A stretch of DNA of 42,161 bases. Source: a virus. Where the stretch lies: the IMG/VR virus record IMGVR_UViG_3300030430_003832, positions 1 to 42,161 of that record, one strand, 5' to 3'. Under the pieces are notes generated by a model that saw only the letters and a list, made by a program, of their open reading frames with translations, was not told the origin of the DNA and did no database searches. Of this stretch, positions 8,351 to 17,189 are shown piece by piece; the first letter of the stretch is position 1, and the number at the start of each line of letters is the position of its first letter. The translations under genes were made by a program, and so were the position numbers.

Positions 8351-8763
8351 TGAAAAAAGAAGAATTAAAAAAGGTTTTAAAACCATTGATAAAAGAGTGC
8401 ATTCGGGAAGTTATATTTGAAGAGGGCGCTCTTTCTTCGGTTGTATCAGAAGTTGTGAAGGGCATGGGACAACCAATTGTCGAAACTAAACAAAGGTTCC
8501 CAACAAAACAAAAACCACAATACGAAACGGATGAGCAAGCAAAAGCAAGACTTCACGAACAAAGAAAGAGAATGATGGATGCCGTTGGAGCAGATGCCTA
8601 CAACGGAGTCAATCTTTTTGAAGGAACAACACCTGCTCCTGCTGCATCGACTGCTCAAGGCCAAAGTCCCTTAGAAGGTGTTGCCCCAAATGATCCCGGT
8701 GTTGATATCTCTTCTGTCATGGGTAAGTCCGCTGCGATCTGGTCAAAAATGGTGAGGAAGTAA
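8350..8763 (+). CDS. Small helical tagged protein after protease
   Basis: This 137-residue protein starts in a TAATG overlap with the protease gene. The first ~40 residues are an amphipathic, Lys/Glu-rich helix (KKEELKKVLKPLIKECIREV) running into IFEEGALSSVVSEVVKGM. I-F-E is a candidate protease site equivalent to those in the other tagged proteins. The middle is charged with a likely second helix (EQAKARLHEQRKRMMDA). The C-terminal third is Pro/Ala/Ser-rich, ending in a short helix. No enzymatic motif is seen. Coupling to the protease suggests a prohead or internal head protein, which is inference only. Confidence 0.8.
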   Translation: MKKEELKKVLKPLIKECIREVIFEEGALSSVVSEVVKGMGQPIVETKQRFPTKQKPQYETDEQAKARLHEQRKRMMDAVGADAYNGVNLFEGTTPAPAASTAQGQSPLEGVAPNDPGVDISSVMGKSAAIWSKMVRK

Positions 8764-8969
8764 TGGGTACAAACTATTCTGTCAGGGTTCGTCGTAAAGA
8801 CAACATTGAACGTGTTATAAAGCGTTTTATAAAAAAATGTAAGAAACTTGGTATAATTGATGAGATAAAAGATCGTCGATACTACACTAAGCCATCTGAA
8901 AAAAGAAGACGTGCTAAAGAGCGAGCAATTCGAAGGCGTAAGAAAGAAGAGAGAAAACGAAGAAAATAG
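8763..8969 (+). CDS. rpsU: Ribosomal protein bS21 homolog
   Basis: This 68-residue, extremely basic protein follows the bS21 pattern from end to end: N-terminal VRVRRKDNIERVIKRFIKKC, then KLGIIDEIKDRRYYTKPSEK, matching the bacterial [25 protein letters not shown] region, then an Arg/Lys-rich helix. bS21 sits near the mRNA exit channel and Shine-Dalgarno site of the 30S subunit and is readily exchanged. Viral bS21 genes are known from aquatic phages and are thought to bias ribosomes toward viral messages. Here it is translated by TAATG overlap at the end of the protease operon, hence probably expressed late, and is followed directly by a late-promoter-like motif. Confidence 0.9.
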   Translation: MGTNYSVRVRRKDNIERVIKRFIKKCKKLGIIDEIKDRRYYTKPSEKRRRAKERAIRRRKKEERKRRK

Positions 8970-8977
8970 ACTATTTA
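8970..8977 (+). promoter_or_regulatory. Putative late promoter motif ACTATTTA (structural block)
   Basis: An exact ACTATTTA, continuing as TTGT, starts just past the bS21 stop and lies 21 nt before the ATG at 8999. It shares 12 identical bases (ACTATTTATTGT) with the copies at 18483 and 27529. Confidence 0.55.
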
Positions 8978-8998
8978 TTGTAGTTTAAGGAGTATTAA

Positions 8999-9475
8999 AT
9001 GTCAGTACATAAACATAATAGTTGGGGTCGTACAAGAAGACCAAAAAGTTTAATAGATGATAATCCCATCTCATCAAAACAAACCGCTACCTCGGTGACT
9101 TGCGTAACAGCAGCACAGCTTGCCGATAACTTGAATAGCGCGGATGCTGGTAAAAACGGCTACGTCACAGAGAACCAAAGGTTTCTACACATTCAAATAG
9201 AAAATGATGGAACTGACGATACATTACAACTATACGCGTATAACTATGCCTTTGGCGCTTGGGCAGAACTTTATCTCCCACATGGTACTAAAGTACAAGC
9301 GGACACTAATCTAGAAGCAACAACTACTAACGATGTATATGTTGAAGCAAAGTGGACCACAATAAACGGCAAGTTTATGGTAACAATACCAATAAATGGA
9401 ATTGACAGGATAGCCTTTGTACATGATGGATCTTTAAATGACATGGTGGTACGAGCCGCATGTAGCACATTCTAA
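8999..9475 (+). CDS. Hypothetical virion structural protein
   Basis: This 158-residue protein has an Arg/Lys-containing N-terminus (HNSWGRTRRPKS) and a beta-rich body with frequent Thr, Asn and aromatic residues, such as LQLYAYNYAFGAWAELYLPHG and KWTTINGKFMVTIPINGID. No signal peptide or membrane segment is present. Composition and position at the head of the fibre block suggest a virion surface or fibre-attachment protein. I cannot name a family. TTTAAGGAGTATTAA gives a strong ribosome site. The gene is first after a putative late promoter and 11 nt ahead of the giant fibre gene. Confidence 0.8.
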   Translation: MSVHKHNSWGRTRRPKSLIDDNPISSKQTATSVTCVTAAQLADNLNSADAGKNGYVTENQRFLHIQIENDGTDDTLQLYAYNYAFGAWAELYLPHGTKVQADTNLEATTTNDVYVEAKWTTINGKFMVTIPINGIDRIAFVHDGSLNDMVVRAACSTF

Positions 9476-9486
9476 GAGAGGTTTAA

Positions 9487-12400
9487 ATGGGCGAATTCGG
9501 CTGGGCATATATAAGCGGCAGCAATCAAAGTATCGGTGGATCAGTAAACTCAATACAGGTAAGAGAAAATGCCACAGAGTTAACTGGGTCACCGAACTTA
9601 ACATTTGATCCTGCTTCAAGCGTGGTAGCGTTGACCGGAACATTATATGTTTCTGGGTCGATCTATGCTAAAGAATACAATGTCGACACAACAACAAAAA
9701 ACATTATAAAGCTTTCGGTTACCGGATCTTCTAAGTTTGGAGATAGCAACGATGACGTTCACTCTTTTACTGGTTCACTTAGAGTAAATCAAAATATAAC
9801 AGCTTCATCATTCATTGGAGACGGATCAAACCTGACGGATGTTAATGCTGCAACTGTTACATCACCGTTATCAATTGCCTTTGTTACTGGTTCTACAGCA
9901 GTATCAGGCGGTATTGGTGTATTTGGTTCAGTAACTGCTGGTACGTTTACAGGTACCGCAACAAATGTAACAGTTACTGACAGCACAGCAGATACCGCTT
10001 TTCCTGTTGTATTTCATGACGAATCAAATGCTCTACTAGACGACACAGGGGCATTGACTTATAATCCAAATATAGGTGTTTTATCCGCAACAAACTTAAC
10101 GGTGTCATCGGGACTAACAGTTGATACAGACACATTGCATGTTGACGCCAGTAATGATAGAGTCGGTATTGGAACAGCGTCCCCAGAGACAGAATTACAT
10201 ATTCAAAACGGTTCTGCTGGTTCTATCGCAACAACTTCTGGTGCTTTGTTAACACTAGAGTCAAACGAAAAGCCTAAGATACATTTTCAATCACCCGGTG
10301 CTTATGGTGGTTCAATAATATTTGGATCTCCAACAGATAATGATGAAGGTCAAATTGATTACGATCATGGTTCTGATAGGTTTTTATTTAAAACAGGTGG
10401 TAATACTAAGCTTGCAATTCTAGGTGATAACGTTGGTATAGGTAGAGCAGATCCACAAAAGATCCTTGAAGTGCTAAAAGCAGACGCAGCACAGATGAGA
10501 TTATCATACTCCAAGTATCAACTCGGTGTGTCTTCCAACGTATACACAGACTTTGAAACATTAGCCAATGGTGTCATGGTTATTTCACCAACCGGTAATA
10601 AAACATTCCTCTCAGGTTCAATTGAAACAAGTGGATCTATAACAGGTTCCACGATGAAGCTTACAGGACTAGCAGCAGGAACTGCCACAACTTCAAGATA
10701 CCTTGCACTAGATTCCAATGACAATGTTGTACTAACGTCATCCTCTGGTGGTGGAGATGGTGGATCTGGCGGTACAATAGGCGCGGCGGAAGATGGAAGC
10801 TATGCTGATGGTTTGTTTACTGACTTTACAACTTCAACAACAGTCGGTACGGCTGTGGATAAGTTTAACGAAGTCTTAAAGATATTAGCCCCAAGCCCTG
10901 CTCCTAATCTTAGTTTGATAAACGCAGACTCTAGAAATGGTGTATCAACTAAGCTTTCGTTTGATGGGTCTAATGCTGTGTCAGGACACTCTGCATCTGC
11001 AACGACTGCTGGCTTTTCTGCTGTGGCTAGAAATGGTACGTATGAGGCAAGCTCTAGTGGTAACAATATAAGATTAGGTACATATGCGATACACGATATC
11101 ACTGGTGCTTTAAATTATAACACTGCTCCAAGTGTGACAAACAATTATGTCGCTTATGCATCTGGTGCTTTTGGAAATGCCGAGACCGGATCTTTACAGT
11201 TAGAGGTAAATGGTGTGGTTCTTCACTCTGTGGATCTTAGTAGCTTTGCTGGCGCTGGCAACCCAGCCACAGGATCTGGTTCTTCACTAACCGGAGACTC
11301 AGGTTTTGTATCCTTGTCGGTTTCGGCTTCGTCGTTTGACGGAAACAATGCAGAATGGTATATTTTCAAACATCGTACAGCAAAATACAAAGTTGCCTCC
11401 GGAGATCAAAGAAAAGGTTGGAACTATGCTAGGGTCCTTCATGTCATTGGAGGAACCACATATTCAACAAACTATGTTGAGTGGGTAGCCGACCCAGTTG
11501 GTTCTGCTGTTGCACTAACTGCCACAGACGCTCGAATAGAGGACATAGTTCTCAGAGGCTCAAAGTATCTCTCCGGTGTTCAGTACAACACCGGCTCTAA
11601 TGCAAACTATAAAGTTTTGATAAACAATATGTACAGAAATGTTTATCCATCAACTTCTAATACAATTACTTTCGGAGTAACAAACAGCACCACCCCAGCA
11701 GCACAATCAGTGCCGTCTTTGGGTGGTGGAGATGATAATACAAAATCAATAGAGGTGACTGGTGCTTTGGCGGTGAACGTCACAAGTTTATTAAGTTCAT
11801 CGCTGACGGCAAACGTTAATGCAACTCATCCGTTAAAAGCAGATCTGTCAAGTGCAGGGTCTGCCACTACAGGAAACGGGTTTTTAATTGATAATAGAAC
11901 TTTGGCTAGCTCGAACTTAATTGAAAAGTTTCATGATGAAAGTTACAGAATTACATCCGCATCGTACGACACACAAAACTCAGTCACAGCAGACGCGGCG
12001 CAATGGAACTCAGAAACTCACATGACCGGATCTAACGTAGACGGGCATCAAGATGGACTTCTGCTGTTCAATCAAAGATTGTATAGCCCAGTGGATGGTG
12101 ACATACCCAATGGCGGTAATTTCTCAACTCTTACAAACGTTGAGTCGGGTCAGCCAGACTATTCTGGTGTTACAGGAAACAGAACCTTTTACAGAGTTGT
12201 TACAAACTCTAGCGGTGTCATTAAGAGAGACATGAAGATTGAGACTAGCAAAAATTCTACGACATTTAACAACTCTAGCTTAGGTGCTGCTAACGCTCAC
12301 TTTTTTGTAAAAGTTCCCGGCACTACCGGATGGATGGATATCAGTCAAGACTTTGTATATGGCCAGATACAAAATAATGATGGTGCTCTTATTTCGGGAG

Positions 12401-14295
12401 CATCCAATGATGTTGATTCTGGAAACAATACACATCACATATCATTTGGTACAGCGTCTGTTGCTGCTGGTGGTCTGGTTGTCGTAAAAATTATAGCGGA
12501 TGAAAGTTGGTCTGGTTACCTTTCGCAAATAACATTTACCATGGGTGCAACCACAAACACTGCTAATGAATCTTTAGCGTTAGATGATATTGATCTAGAT
12601 GACACAGCAGGGGTCACAGCAAAGCTTTCTTTTGGATCTTCAAACGCCGTAACTGGTTATACAAACGTTGCTGGTGGTGTTGGAAGTATGGGCGCAGTCG
12701 ATTCAAATGCAACCTATACTGACGATGGAGATACAAATAGAGGGGTGTTCAAAGTAGCCGAAGTCATGGGTGGGACTCTCAACGAAGATGTTTCAGCAAA
12801 TGGAGATAACTACCCGGCTAACTCTTTTAAAAATGCTTTTACCGGCTCTCTACTTCTAGTTGTAAACAACTCAACCGCCAGTACCCTTAGTCTTGCTAAT
12901 TTAAGTGCAAACAACAATTTATCTTCAAACACAGGTTTTAGCGTTGGAGCAGTTGGTTTCTCAACTACATCTGATGGTATTCCGGATTATACAAAGCCCT
13001 ATAGAACAGGGACTTATAGTATTGGAACCGCTCAGCAAAGATCAGGGTGGAACTATGCAAGAGTTGTCCACAGGATCGGAGACACTGACACGGTTACAAA
13101 CTACGTTCAGTGGGTAGTTGATCCATCTGGATCTGTTGAGGACACTGCTGTGGCAAACGAAGCATTAAGTAATTTTGGTCACACCACCAAATACTATCAG
13201 TCTGGTATCGGTTATTTTGCATCTCGGCCAACAGGAAGCTATAGTTACTTGGCTTCTAATTTTTACAGAAGTGTTTACGCAACTGGTAGCTCGGCAATCA
13301 ACTTTCCAACTACAACAAGATGTAGTATAACTAATGTAAGGATGAGCGGATCAGGTGTCACAACAACTAACTCCGCCTCAGCAACATCTGGAATGGCTGT
13401 TTTAAATAATTCTGCGGACTGCGAACTTACAACTTTACAAGTCACTGGAACTGTGTTGTTTGATGCGAGCCCCTCTGTTTCAATAAGTGGAGGACTAGGG
13501 CAGTTTACAGCTTATGGAGTTACCGTAAATTCTACAATAAGACACCCATTTAAAGACGACAAAACAACAACTTCCTTATCTAAAAACAATTTCATGATTT
13601 ATTCTGGATCTGTTGGCAGCACAAACGAAAACACCTTAGAGTACTTTGGTATGGAATCTTACAGAATAGTATCAGGAAATTATGATACACAGACGCAAGC
13701 CACTCAATCAGCCAATAAGTGGAACTCATCAACAGCAATGAACAATGGTGGTACACACGATGATGGTATGGTAACAGCTGATGGTCATCTAATATCGCCA
13801 TTTCAAATTGGTAACAAGGGAGATACCAGAAGCGTTAAAGACGGTGGATCACTGCAAGCACCAGATAGTAATCCGAACTATTCAACACTAACAAACGCTA
13901 CAAGAACTTACTATAGGTATTTTAAAAATAATACCGGTAATGACAGATCTAGTATAACGATAACTCTACATGGCTCTGGCTCTATGGTTGAAAAATCAAC
14001 TGCTCTTGGAAACAATGGTAACTTTCATTTAGAAGTTAAAGTACCTGAAAGTACCGCATGGCTAGACGCAGGAAAGTCGTATATCAGCAACAACAAGGAT
14101 GTTGATGGCTCTGGTGCGCTAGTTGGTGGATCTTCACCAACTCCAATTTCTACAGGCGGTACTTCTTTTAGTGTTACTTTTAATGGAGGAAGTCAATTAG
14201 GAACTGGTGGTGGCTCCAAAGCTGTTGTGTTGAGATTCTCTGCTAATAAAGATTGGATAGGGTATTTAGAAAGAATAACAGTGGCGTATAGTTAG
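9487..14295 (+). CDS. Giant tail-fibre/adhesin-like protein with internal duplication
   Basis: At 1602 residues this is the largest gene in the window. Residues 1 to ~420 are a Ser/Thr/Gly-rich fibre shaft with phage-fibre phrases such as SSFIGDGSNLTDV and repeated VGIGTASPETELHI / VGIGRADPQKILEV. A Gly/Ser hinge (about 418-430) follows. The rest (about 430-1602) is two diverged copies of a ~550-580 residue module. Both contain GWNYARV, TNYV-WV-DP-GS, ESYRI-S--YDTQ and an end motif W-GYL--IT. Both contain modules rich in aromatic and Asn/Gly turns that look like carbohydrate-binding or tip domains. The likely role is host recognition as a trimeric fibre. No catalytic residues are evident. AGAGAGG precedes the ATG. 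Confidence 0.85.
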   Translation: MGEFGWAYISGSNQSIGGSVNSIQVRENATELTGSPNLTFDPASSVVALTGTLYVSGSIYAKEYNVDTTTKNIIKLSVTGSSKFGDSNDDVHSFTGSLRVNQNITASSFIGDGSNLTDVNAATVTSPLSIAFVTGSTAVSGGIGVFGSVTAGTFTGTATNVTVTDSTADTAFPVVFHDESNALLDDTGALTYNPNIGVLSATNLTVSSGLTVDTDTLHVDASNDRVGIGTASPETELHIQNGSAGSIATTSGALLTLESNEKPKIHFQSPGAYGGSIIFGSPTDNDEGQIDYDHGSDRFLFKTGGNTKLAILGDNVGIGRADPQKILEVLKADAAQMRLSYSKYQLGVSSNVYTDFETLANGVMVISPTGNKTFLSGSIETSGSITGSTMKLTGLAAGTATTSRYLALDSNDNVVLTSSSGGGDGGSGGTIGAAEDGSYADGLFTDFTTSTTVGTAVDKFNEVLKILAPSPAPNLSLINADSRNGVSTKLSFDGSNAVSGHSASATTAGFSAVARNGTYEASSSGNNIRLGTYAIHDITGALNYNTAPSVTNNYVAYASGAFGNAETGSLQLEVNGVVLHSVDLSSFAGAGNPATGSGSSLTGDSGFVSLSVSASSFDGNNAEWYIFKHRTAKYKVASGDQRKGWNYARVLHVIGGTTYSTNYVEWVADPVGSAVALTATDARIEDIVLRGSKYLSGVQYNTGSNANYKVLINNMYRNVYPSTSNTITFGVTNSTTPAAQSVPSLGGGDDNTKSIEVTGALAVNVTSLLSSSLTANVNATHPLKADLSSAGSATTGNGFLIDNRTLASSNLIEKFHDESYRITSASYDTQNSVTADAAQWNSETHMTGSNVDGHQDGLLLFNQRLYSPVDGDIPNGGNFSTLTNVESGQPDYSGVTGNRTFYRVVTNSSGVIKRDMKIETSKNSTTFNNSSLGAANAHFFVKVPGTTGWMDISQDFVYGQIQNNDGALISGASNDVDSGNNTHHISFGTASVAAGGLVVVKIIADESWSGYLSQITFTMGATTNTANESLALDDIDLDDTAGVTAKLSFGSSNAVTGYTNVAGGVGSMGAVDSNATYTDDGDTNRGVFKVAEVMGGTLNEDVSANGDNYPANSFKNAFTGSLLLVVNNSTASTLSLANLSANNNLSSNTGFSVGAVGFSTTSDGIPDYTKPYRTGTYSIGTAQQRSGWNYARVVHRIGDTDTVTNYVQWVVDPSGSVEDTAVANEALSNFGHTTKYYQSGIGYFASRPTGSYSYLASNFYRSVYATGSSAINFPTTTRCSITNVRMSGSGVTTTNSASATSGMAVLNNSADCELTTLQVTGTVLFDASPSVSISGGLGQFTAYGVTVNSTIRHPFKDDKTTTSLSKNNFMIYSGSVGSTNENTLEYFGMESYRIVSGNYDTQTQATQSANKWNSSTAMNNGGTHDDGMVTADGHLISPFQIGNKGDTRSVKDGGSLQAPDSNPNYSTLTNATRTYYRYFKNNTGNDRSSITITLHGSGSMVEKSTALGNNGNFHLEVKVPESTAWLDAGKSYISNNKDVDGSGALVGGSSPTPISTGGTSFSVTFNGGSQLGTGGGSKAVVLRFSANKDWIGYLERITVAYS
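10900..14292 (+). repeat. Two-copy protein-level duplication inside the giant fibre gene
   Basis: Copy 1 runs from about 10900 to 12555 and copy 2 from about 12580 to 14292. Anchors are the GWNYARV codons near 11416 and 13045, the HP-K-D codons near 11827 and 13543, and the final W-GYL--IT codons near 12508 and 14254. The offset grows from ~1.63 to ~1.75 kb because of small insertions. The copies are clearly homologous in protein but diverged in DNA, so the duplication is old. Confidence 0.8.
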
Positions 14296-14303
14296 GAGTA
14301 AAA

Positions 14304-15320
14304 ATGGCAGTACCGGGAACAGGATCAACAAACCAGTCTTTAACCATATCAGCATTTAAGAAACTTGCTGGCAAGGCGCATACCTCTAATCTAAAAGAAT
14401 TTTATGAAGAGACGATACCTTCTAATGTTCAGTTAAAAACTGACATTATCTTTGGCGAGGCAATACCTCAAACTGTTAATACCTCTACACTTTACACTAG
14501 ATTCTCTGCATCTGCTTCTGATCCTGTGACGGTTGAGTATGTTGAGTTTACCGTTGAATCCATTTCAGGAACAACTTATGATGCAAATGATGGAACTTTT
14601 GGCGACGTTGGTTTTGGTGGTGGAGACGAAGCACAGAGCGGTGGTCCACACGGCTACAAGCTATCCTTACGTTCATTTTATCAGGCTTCTTCTAGTTTTT
14701 CCGGCAAGGGTAGCTCTCCGTTTGTAAATTCACAAACCGTTAATGAAACTAATGGTGCTTTACAATTAGTGCATCCATCGTTTGGTCCTCAAGCTGGTAA
14801 CAATTATGGTCTTCAACTCTACACTGAGCACCCTGATAATGGTGGGACTTTGATAGTTCCAACAAATGCAATTGATTGGTATGTTGACTACTTTAATGGA
14901 ATAGTCTTTATACAGGATTATAGAGATGACTTCGTCCCAACATACGCTAGAGGTTTTATATATATTGGTAAGTTTGCTAAAACTTTGATAACTGAAGCGT
15001 CATCGTCCGGAGGAGGTAGCGGAGATGTATCTTATGGAAGAACAGCGGTTGCCACACATGTAACTGCGTCGACCTCAGATAAAATTCTAGGTGTTAACGC
15101 AACAGCCTCTCTAGAAATCAGATTGCCCGCTGCTTCTGGTTTTTCTGCTGGTCAATATTTCACTGTCAAGGATGAAGCCGGCAACGCAAACTCAAATAAC
15201 ATAACTATTTTGACAACCGGATCAGACACTATTGATGGTGAAACGTTCATTATTCTCGAATCGCCATATGCGGCTGTAAATATTTACTCAAATGGTTCGA
15301 ACAAATTCTTCATTTACTAG
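14304..15320 (+). CDS. Structural/fibre protein with shared tip domain
   Basis: This 338-residue protein opens after a TTAGGAGTAAAA ribosome site. Residues 1 to ~225 are mixed, with aromatic beta segments (IDWYVDYFNGIVFIQDYRDD) that look like a virion attachment domain. A Ser/Gly linker (about 232-240) is followed by a ~100-residue C-terminal beta domain ending in ITILTTGSDTIDGETFIILE and SPYAAVNIYSNGSNKFFIY. The same C-terminal design occurs in the next gene, so both probably carry a common tip or trimerisation domain. It is likely a minor fibre or baseplate-linked adhesin; no exact family assigned. Confidence 0.8.
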   Translation: MAVPGTGSTNQSLTISAFKKLAGKAHTSNLKEFYEETIPSNVQLKTDIIFGEAIPQTVNTSTLYTRFSASASDPVTVEYVEFTVESISGTTYDANDGTFGDVGFGGGDEAQSGGPHGYKLSLRSFYQASSSFSGKGSSPFVNSQTVNETNGALQLVHPSFGPQAGNNYGLQLYTEHPDNGGTLIVPTNAIDWYVDYFNGIVFIQDYRDDFVPTYARGFIYIGKFAKTLITEASSSGGGSGDVSYGRTAVATHVTASTSDKILGVNATASLEIRLPAASGFSAGQYFTVKDEAGNANSNNITILTTGSDTIDGETFIILESPYAAVNIYSNGSNKFFIY

Positions 15321-15328
15321 AGTTCGAA

Positions 15329-15336
15329 ACTATTTA
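15329..15336 (+). promoter_or_regulatory. Putative late promoter motif ACTATTTA (repeat fibre)
   Basis: An exact ACTATTTA starts 9 nt after the preceding stop codon and 74 nt before the ATG at 15403, the longest leader among the copies found. A possible stem-loop lies between. Confidence 0.5.
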
Positions 15337-15340
15337 TAAT

Positions 15341-15378
15341 CTTGAGCCCCCACTGTGCTTTACGTGTGTGTTCTCAAG
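15341..15378 (+). other. Possible leader hairpin
   Basis: CTTGAG (15341-15346) can pair with CTCAAG (15373-15378) across a 26-nt loop that itself contains CAC/GTG stretches. It would lie in the 5' leader of the next gene if transcription starts at the ACTATTTA motif. No T run follows, so it is not a terminator. Confidence 0.25.
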
Positions 15379-15402
15379 TAGTCATTTATGGAGGATTATT
15401 TT

Positions 15403-17100
15403 ATGGCTTATAAATTTCAAGTAGGAAGCTTTACGGCTTCTGGCTCCATCAAGGCAGAATCAGGCTTTGATGCGGGTGATTCTAACGTTGCTAATGTTGG
15501 AGATATTGACGCTGATTCTATTTCTGTTGCAGATGCTGCTAACGGGCTTACTATTGATGGTTCTGGTGCAAACAACGGAACTTTTAAAATTTCAATGAAA
15601 GATGGTAGTGGTGCCGCTCTTGATATTATGGAGGGATCTAACTCTTATCTTAAATTTGATACAACCGACTCAGCCGAAGTTATTGTTGCTTCTCACAAAG
15701 TAAGACTTGCTGATGATACAAAATTAGCTTTTGGCGCATCAGACGATGCATCTTTTGAATATGATGAAGATGGAACTGACACTCTTCTTTACGCTGGTGC
15801 TTCTTTAAGAATCAGTGATGATACCAAGCTTGAGTTTGGTACTGGTGGAGATTGTTCTTTCGAGTATGACGAAGACGGTAATGATGTGCTTCTTTATGCT
15901 GGTAACGCGATCAGGATTGGTGATGACACCAAGCTTGAATTCGGTGCTGGTGGTGATGCTTCTTTTGAGTACGATGAAGATGGAAACGATGTTCTTCTTT
16001 ACGCTGGTGCTAATATTCGTATTCCAGACGATACCAAGATTGAATTTGGTGCTGCTGGTGATGCTGGTATTGAGTATGATGAAGATGGTGATGACACCCT
16101 TCGTATTCATGCTCCTGCTGCTGGTGTAACAATTGCAGGTACAACTCCTACAATAACTATTGGTGACGGTGGAGATGAAGACACCAAGCTTGTTTTCGAT
16201 CAGTCTGGTCAAGATTACTACGTCGGTGTAGACGCAACTGACGATGATCTTAAAATTGGTTTAGGTAATGCTGTTGGTACAAATACTGCGATTACTCTTA
16301 ACGGAGACGCTAATGTTACTATGGCTGGTAACTTAACAGTTAGCGGTGATTTAACAATCAATGGTACAACCACAACAGTTGACACTACTAACTTGCTTGT
16401 TAAAGATAAACTTATCACTATTAATGATGGTGGTGCTGCTTCGTCCGCTGGTGGTGCTGGTATTGAGTTTGAAGAAGATGGTTCCGCTACTGGTTTCATC
16501 AAGACTTCATCTGATAGAGCTGAGTTTGAATTGCAGGCTCCTGCTAACAACAATACTTTGACTATTGACATGGACGCTGCTGGAGAGATTGAGTTCTCTG
16601 CTGCTAAAAAGCTTACTGTTGGTGGTAACTTTAACATTAATGCTGACATTACTTCAACTGCCGGTGAGATCAACTTGCTTGATGGTGACGTAGCAGTTGG
16701 ATCTTCTATCACACTTGTTGATGCTGATGGGATCATCGTTGATGATGCTGGAACATCGAAGAAGATTCCTGTGTCAGACCTTAAGACTTACATCGGTGCT
16801 GGATCATTGAGCGTTGCTTCTGGTTCTTCCGGTGGAGTTTCAACTATTGCTGTTGGTGTTAATTACTATAACCAATTGGGTGCTGCTACAAACGCAACTC
16901 TTACCAGTGGTTCTAGTTTGACTGTTGGAGATGTTTTCTACATTAAGGCTGGTCCTGACTGTAGTTCAACCAACACTCTTACAGTTGCTGCTGCTGGTAG
17001 TGACACTATCGACGGTACTGAGGATCATTTCGTTCTCGAATCACCAAACGCTGCTGTAACTTTGATTTACGTTGCAGAGGGTGATTTCCGAATCTTCTAA
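15403..17100 (+). CDS. Repeat-containing fibre protein
   Basis: This is a 565-residue protein. I chose the ATG at 15403 because GGAGG at 15391-15395 is its ribosome site; an in-frame ATG at 15388 would overlap that site. The N-terminus MAYKFQVGSFTASGSIKAE is typical of phage fibre proteins. Residues ~104-243 are four tandem 35-residue repeats of the form DDTKLEFG-GGD-SFEYDEDG, acidic and probably a beta-helical or beta-prism shaft. A Thr/Asp/Gly-rich region follows with LTVSGDLTINGTTTTVDTTN. The last ~100 residues are a tip domain with AAGSDTIDGTEDHFVLESPN, shared with the upstream gene. An intrinsic terminator follows directly. Confidence 0.85.
   Translation: MAYKFQVGSFTASGSIKAESGFDAGDSNVANVGDIDADSISVADAANGLTIDGSGANNGTFKISMKDGSGAALDIMEGSNSYLKFDTTDSAEVIVASHKVRLADDTKLAFGASDDASFEYDEDGTDTLLYAGASLRISDDTKLEFGTGGDCSFEYDEDGNDVLLYAGNAIRIGDDTKLEFGAGGDASFEYDEDGNDVLLYAGANIRIPDDTKIEFGAAGDAGIEYDEDGDDTLRIHAPAAGVTIAGTTPTITIGDGGDEDTKLVFDQSGQDYYVGVDATDDDLKIGLGNAVGTNTAITLNGDANVTMAGNLTVSGDLTINGTTTTVDTTNLLVKDKLITINDGGAASSAGGAGIEFEEDGSATGFIKTSSDRAEFELQAPANNNTLTIDMDAAGEIEFSAAKKLTVGGNFNINADITSTAGEINLLDGDVAVGSSITLVDADGIIVDDAGTSKKIPVSDLKTYIGAGSLSVASGSSGGVSTIAVGVNYYNQLGAATNATLTSGSSLTVGDVFYIKAGPDCSSTNTLTVAAAGSDTIDGTEDHFVLESPNAAVTLIYVAEGDFRIF
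15712..16131 (+). repeat. Four tandem 105-nt repeats
   Basis: Copies start at about 15712, 15817, 15922 and 16027, each encoding 35 residues opening with (D/G)DDTK(L/I)(E/A)FG and containing EYDEDG. A degenerate remnant with EDTKLVFD begins near 16177. The two middle copies are the most alike, indicating relatively recent unit duplication. The period is exactly in frame, so these are fibre-shaft repeats and not a CRISPR or regulatory array. Confidence 0.9.
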
Positions 17101-17125
17101 TTTATATTAGAACCTTGGTTCTTTC

Positions 17126-17154
17126 AAAAAGGCTGGCTATTGTCAGCCTTTTTT
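17126..17154 (+). terminator. Intrinsic terminator after repeat fibre gene
   Basis: AAAAAGGCTG pairs with CAGCCTTTTT around an 8-nt loop, a perfect 10-bp stem with its T tract. It starts 26 nt after the stop codon of the repeat fibre gene. Confidence 0.92.
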
Positions 17155-17165
17155 ATTTGCATGAT

Positions 17166-17173
17166 TCTAATTA
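17166..17173 (+). promoter_or_regulatory. Weak late-promoter-like motif TCTAATTA
   Basis: TCTAATTA differs from ACTANTTA at the first base. It lies 12 nt after the terminator stem and 16 nt before the ATG at 17190, the same terminator-motif-gene arrangement seen at 21.5, 22.4 and 33.0 kb. Confidence 0.3.
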
Positions 17174-17189
17174 CCACAGGAGATGAGCC

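Noticed and set aside
15388-15402. Earlier ATG for the repeat fibre gene
   Set aside because: The GGAGG ribosome site lies inside this extension and points to the ATG at 15403.
15712-16131. CRISPR-like array
   Set aside because: The repeats are contiguous, 105 nt, in frame and without unique spacers; they encode fibre-shaft units.
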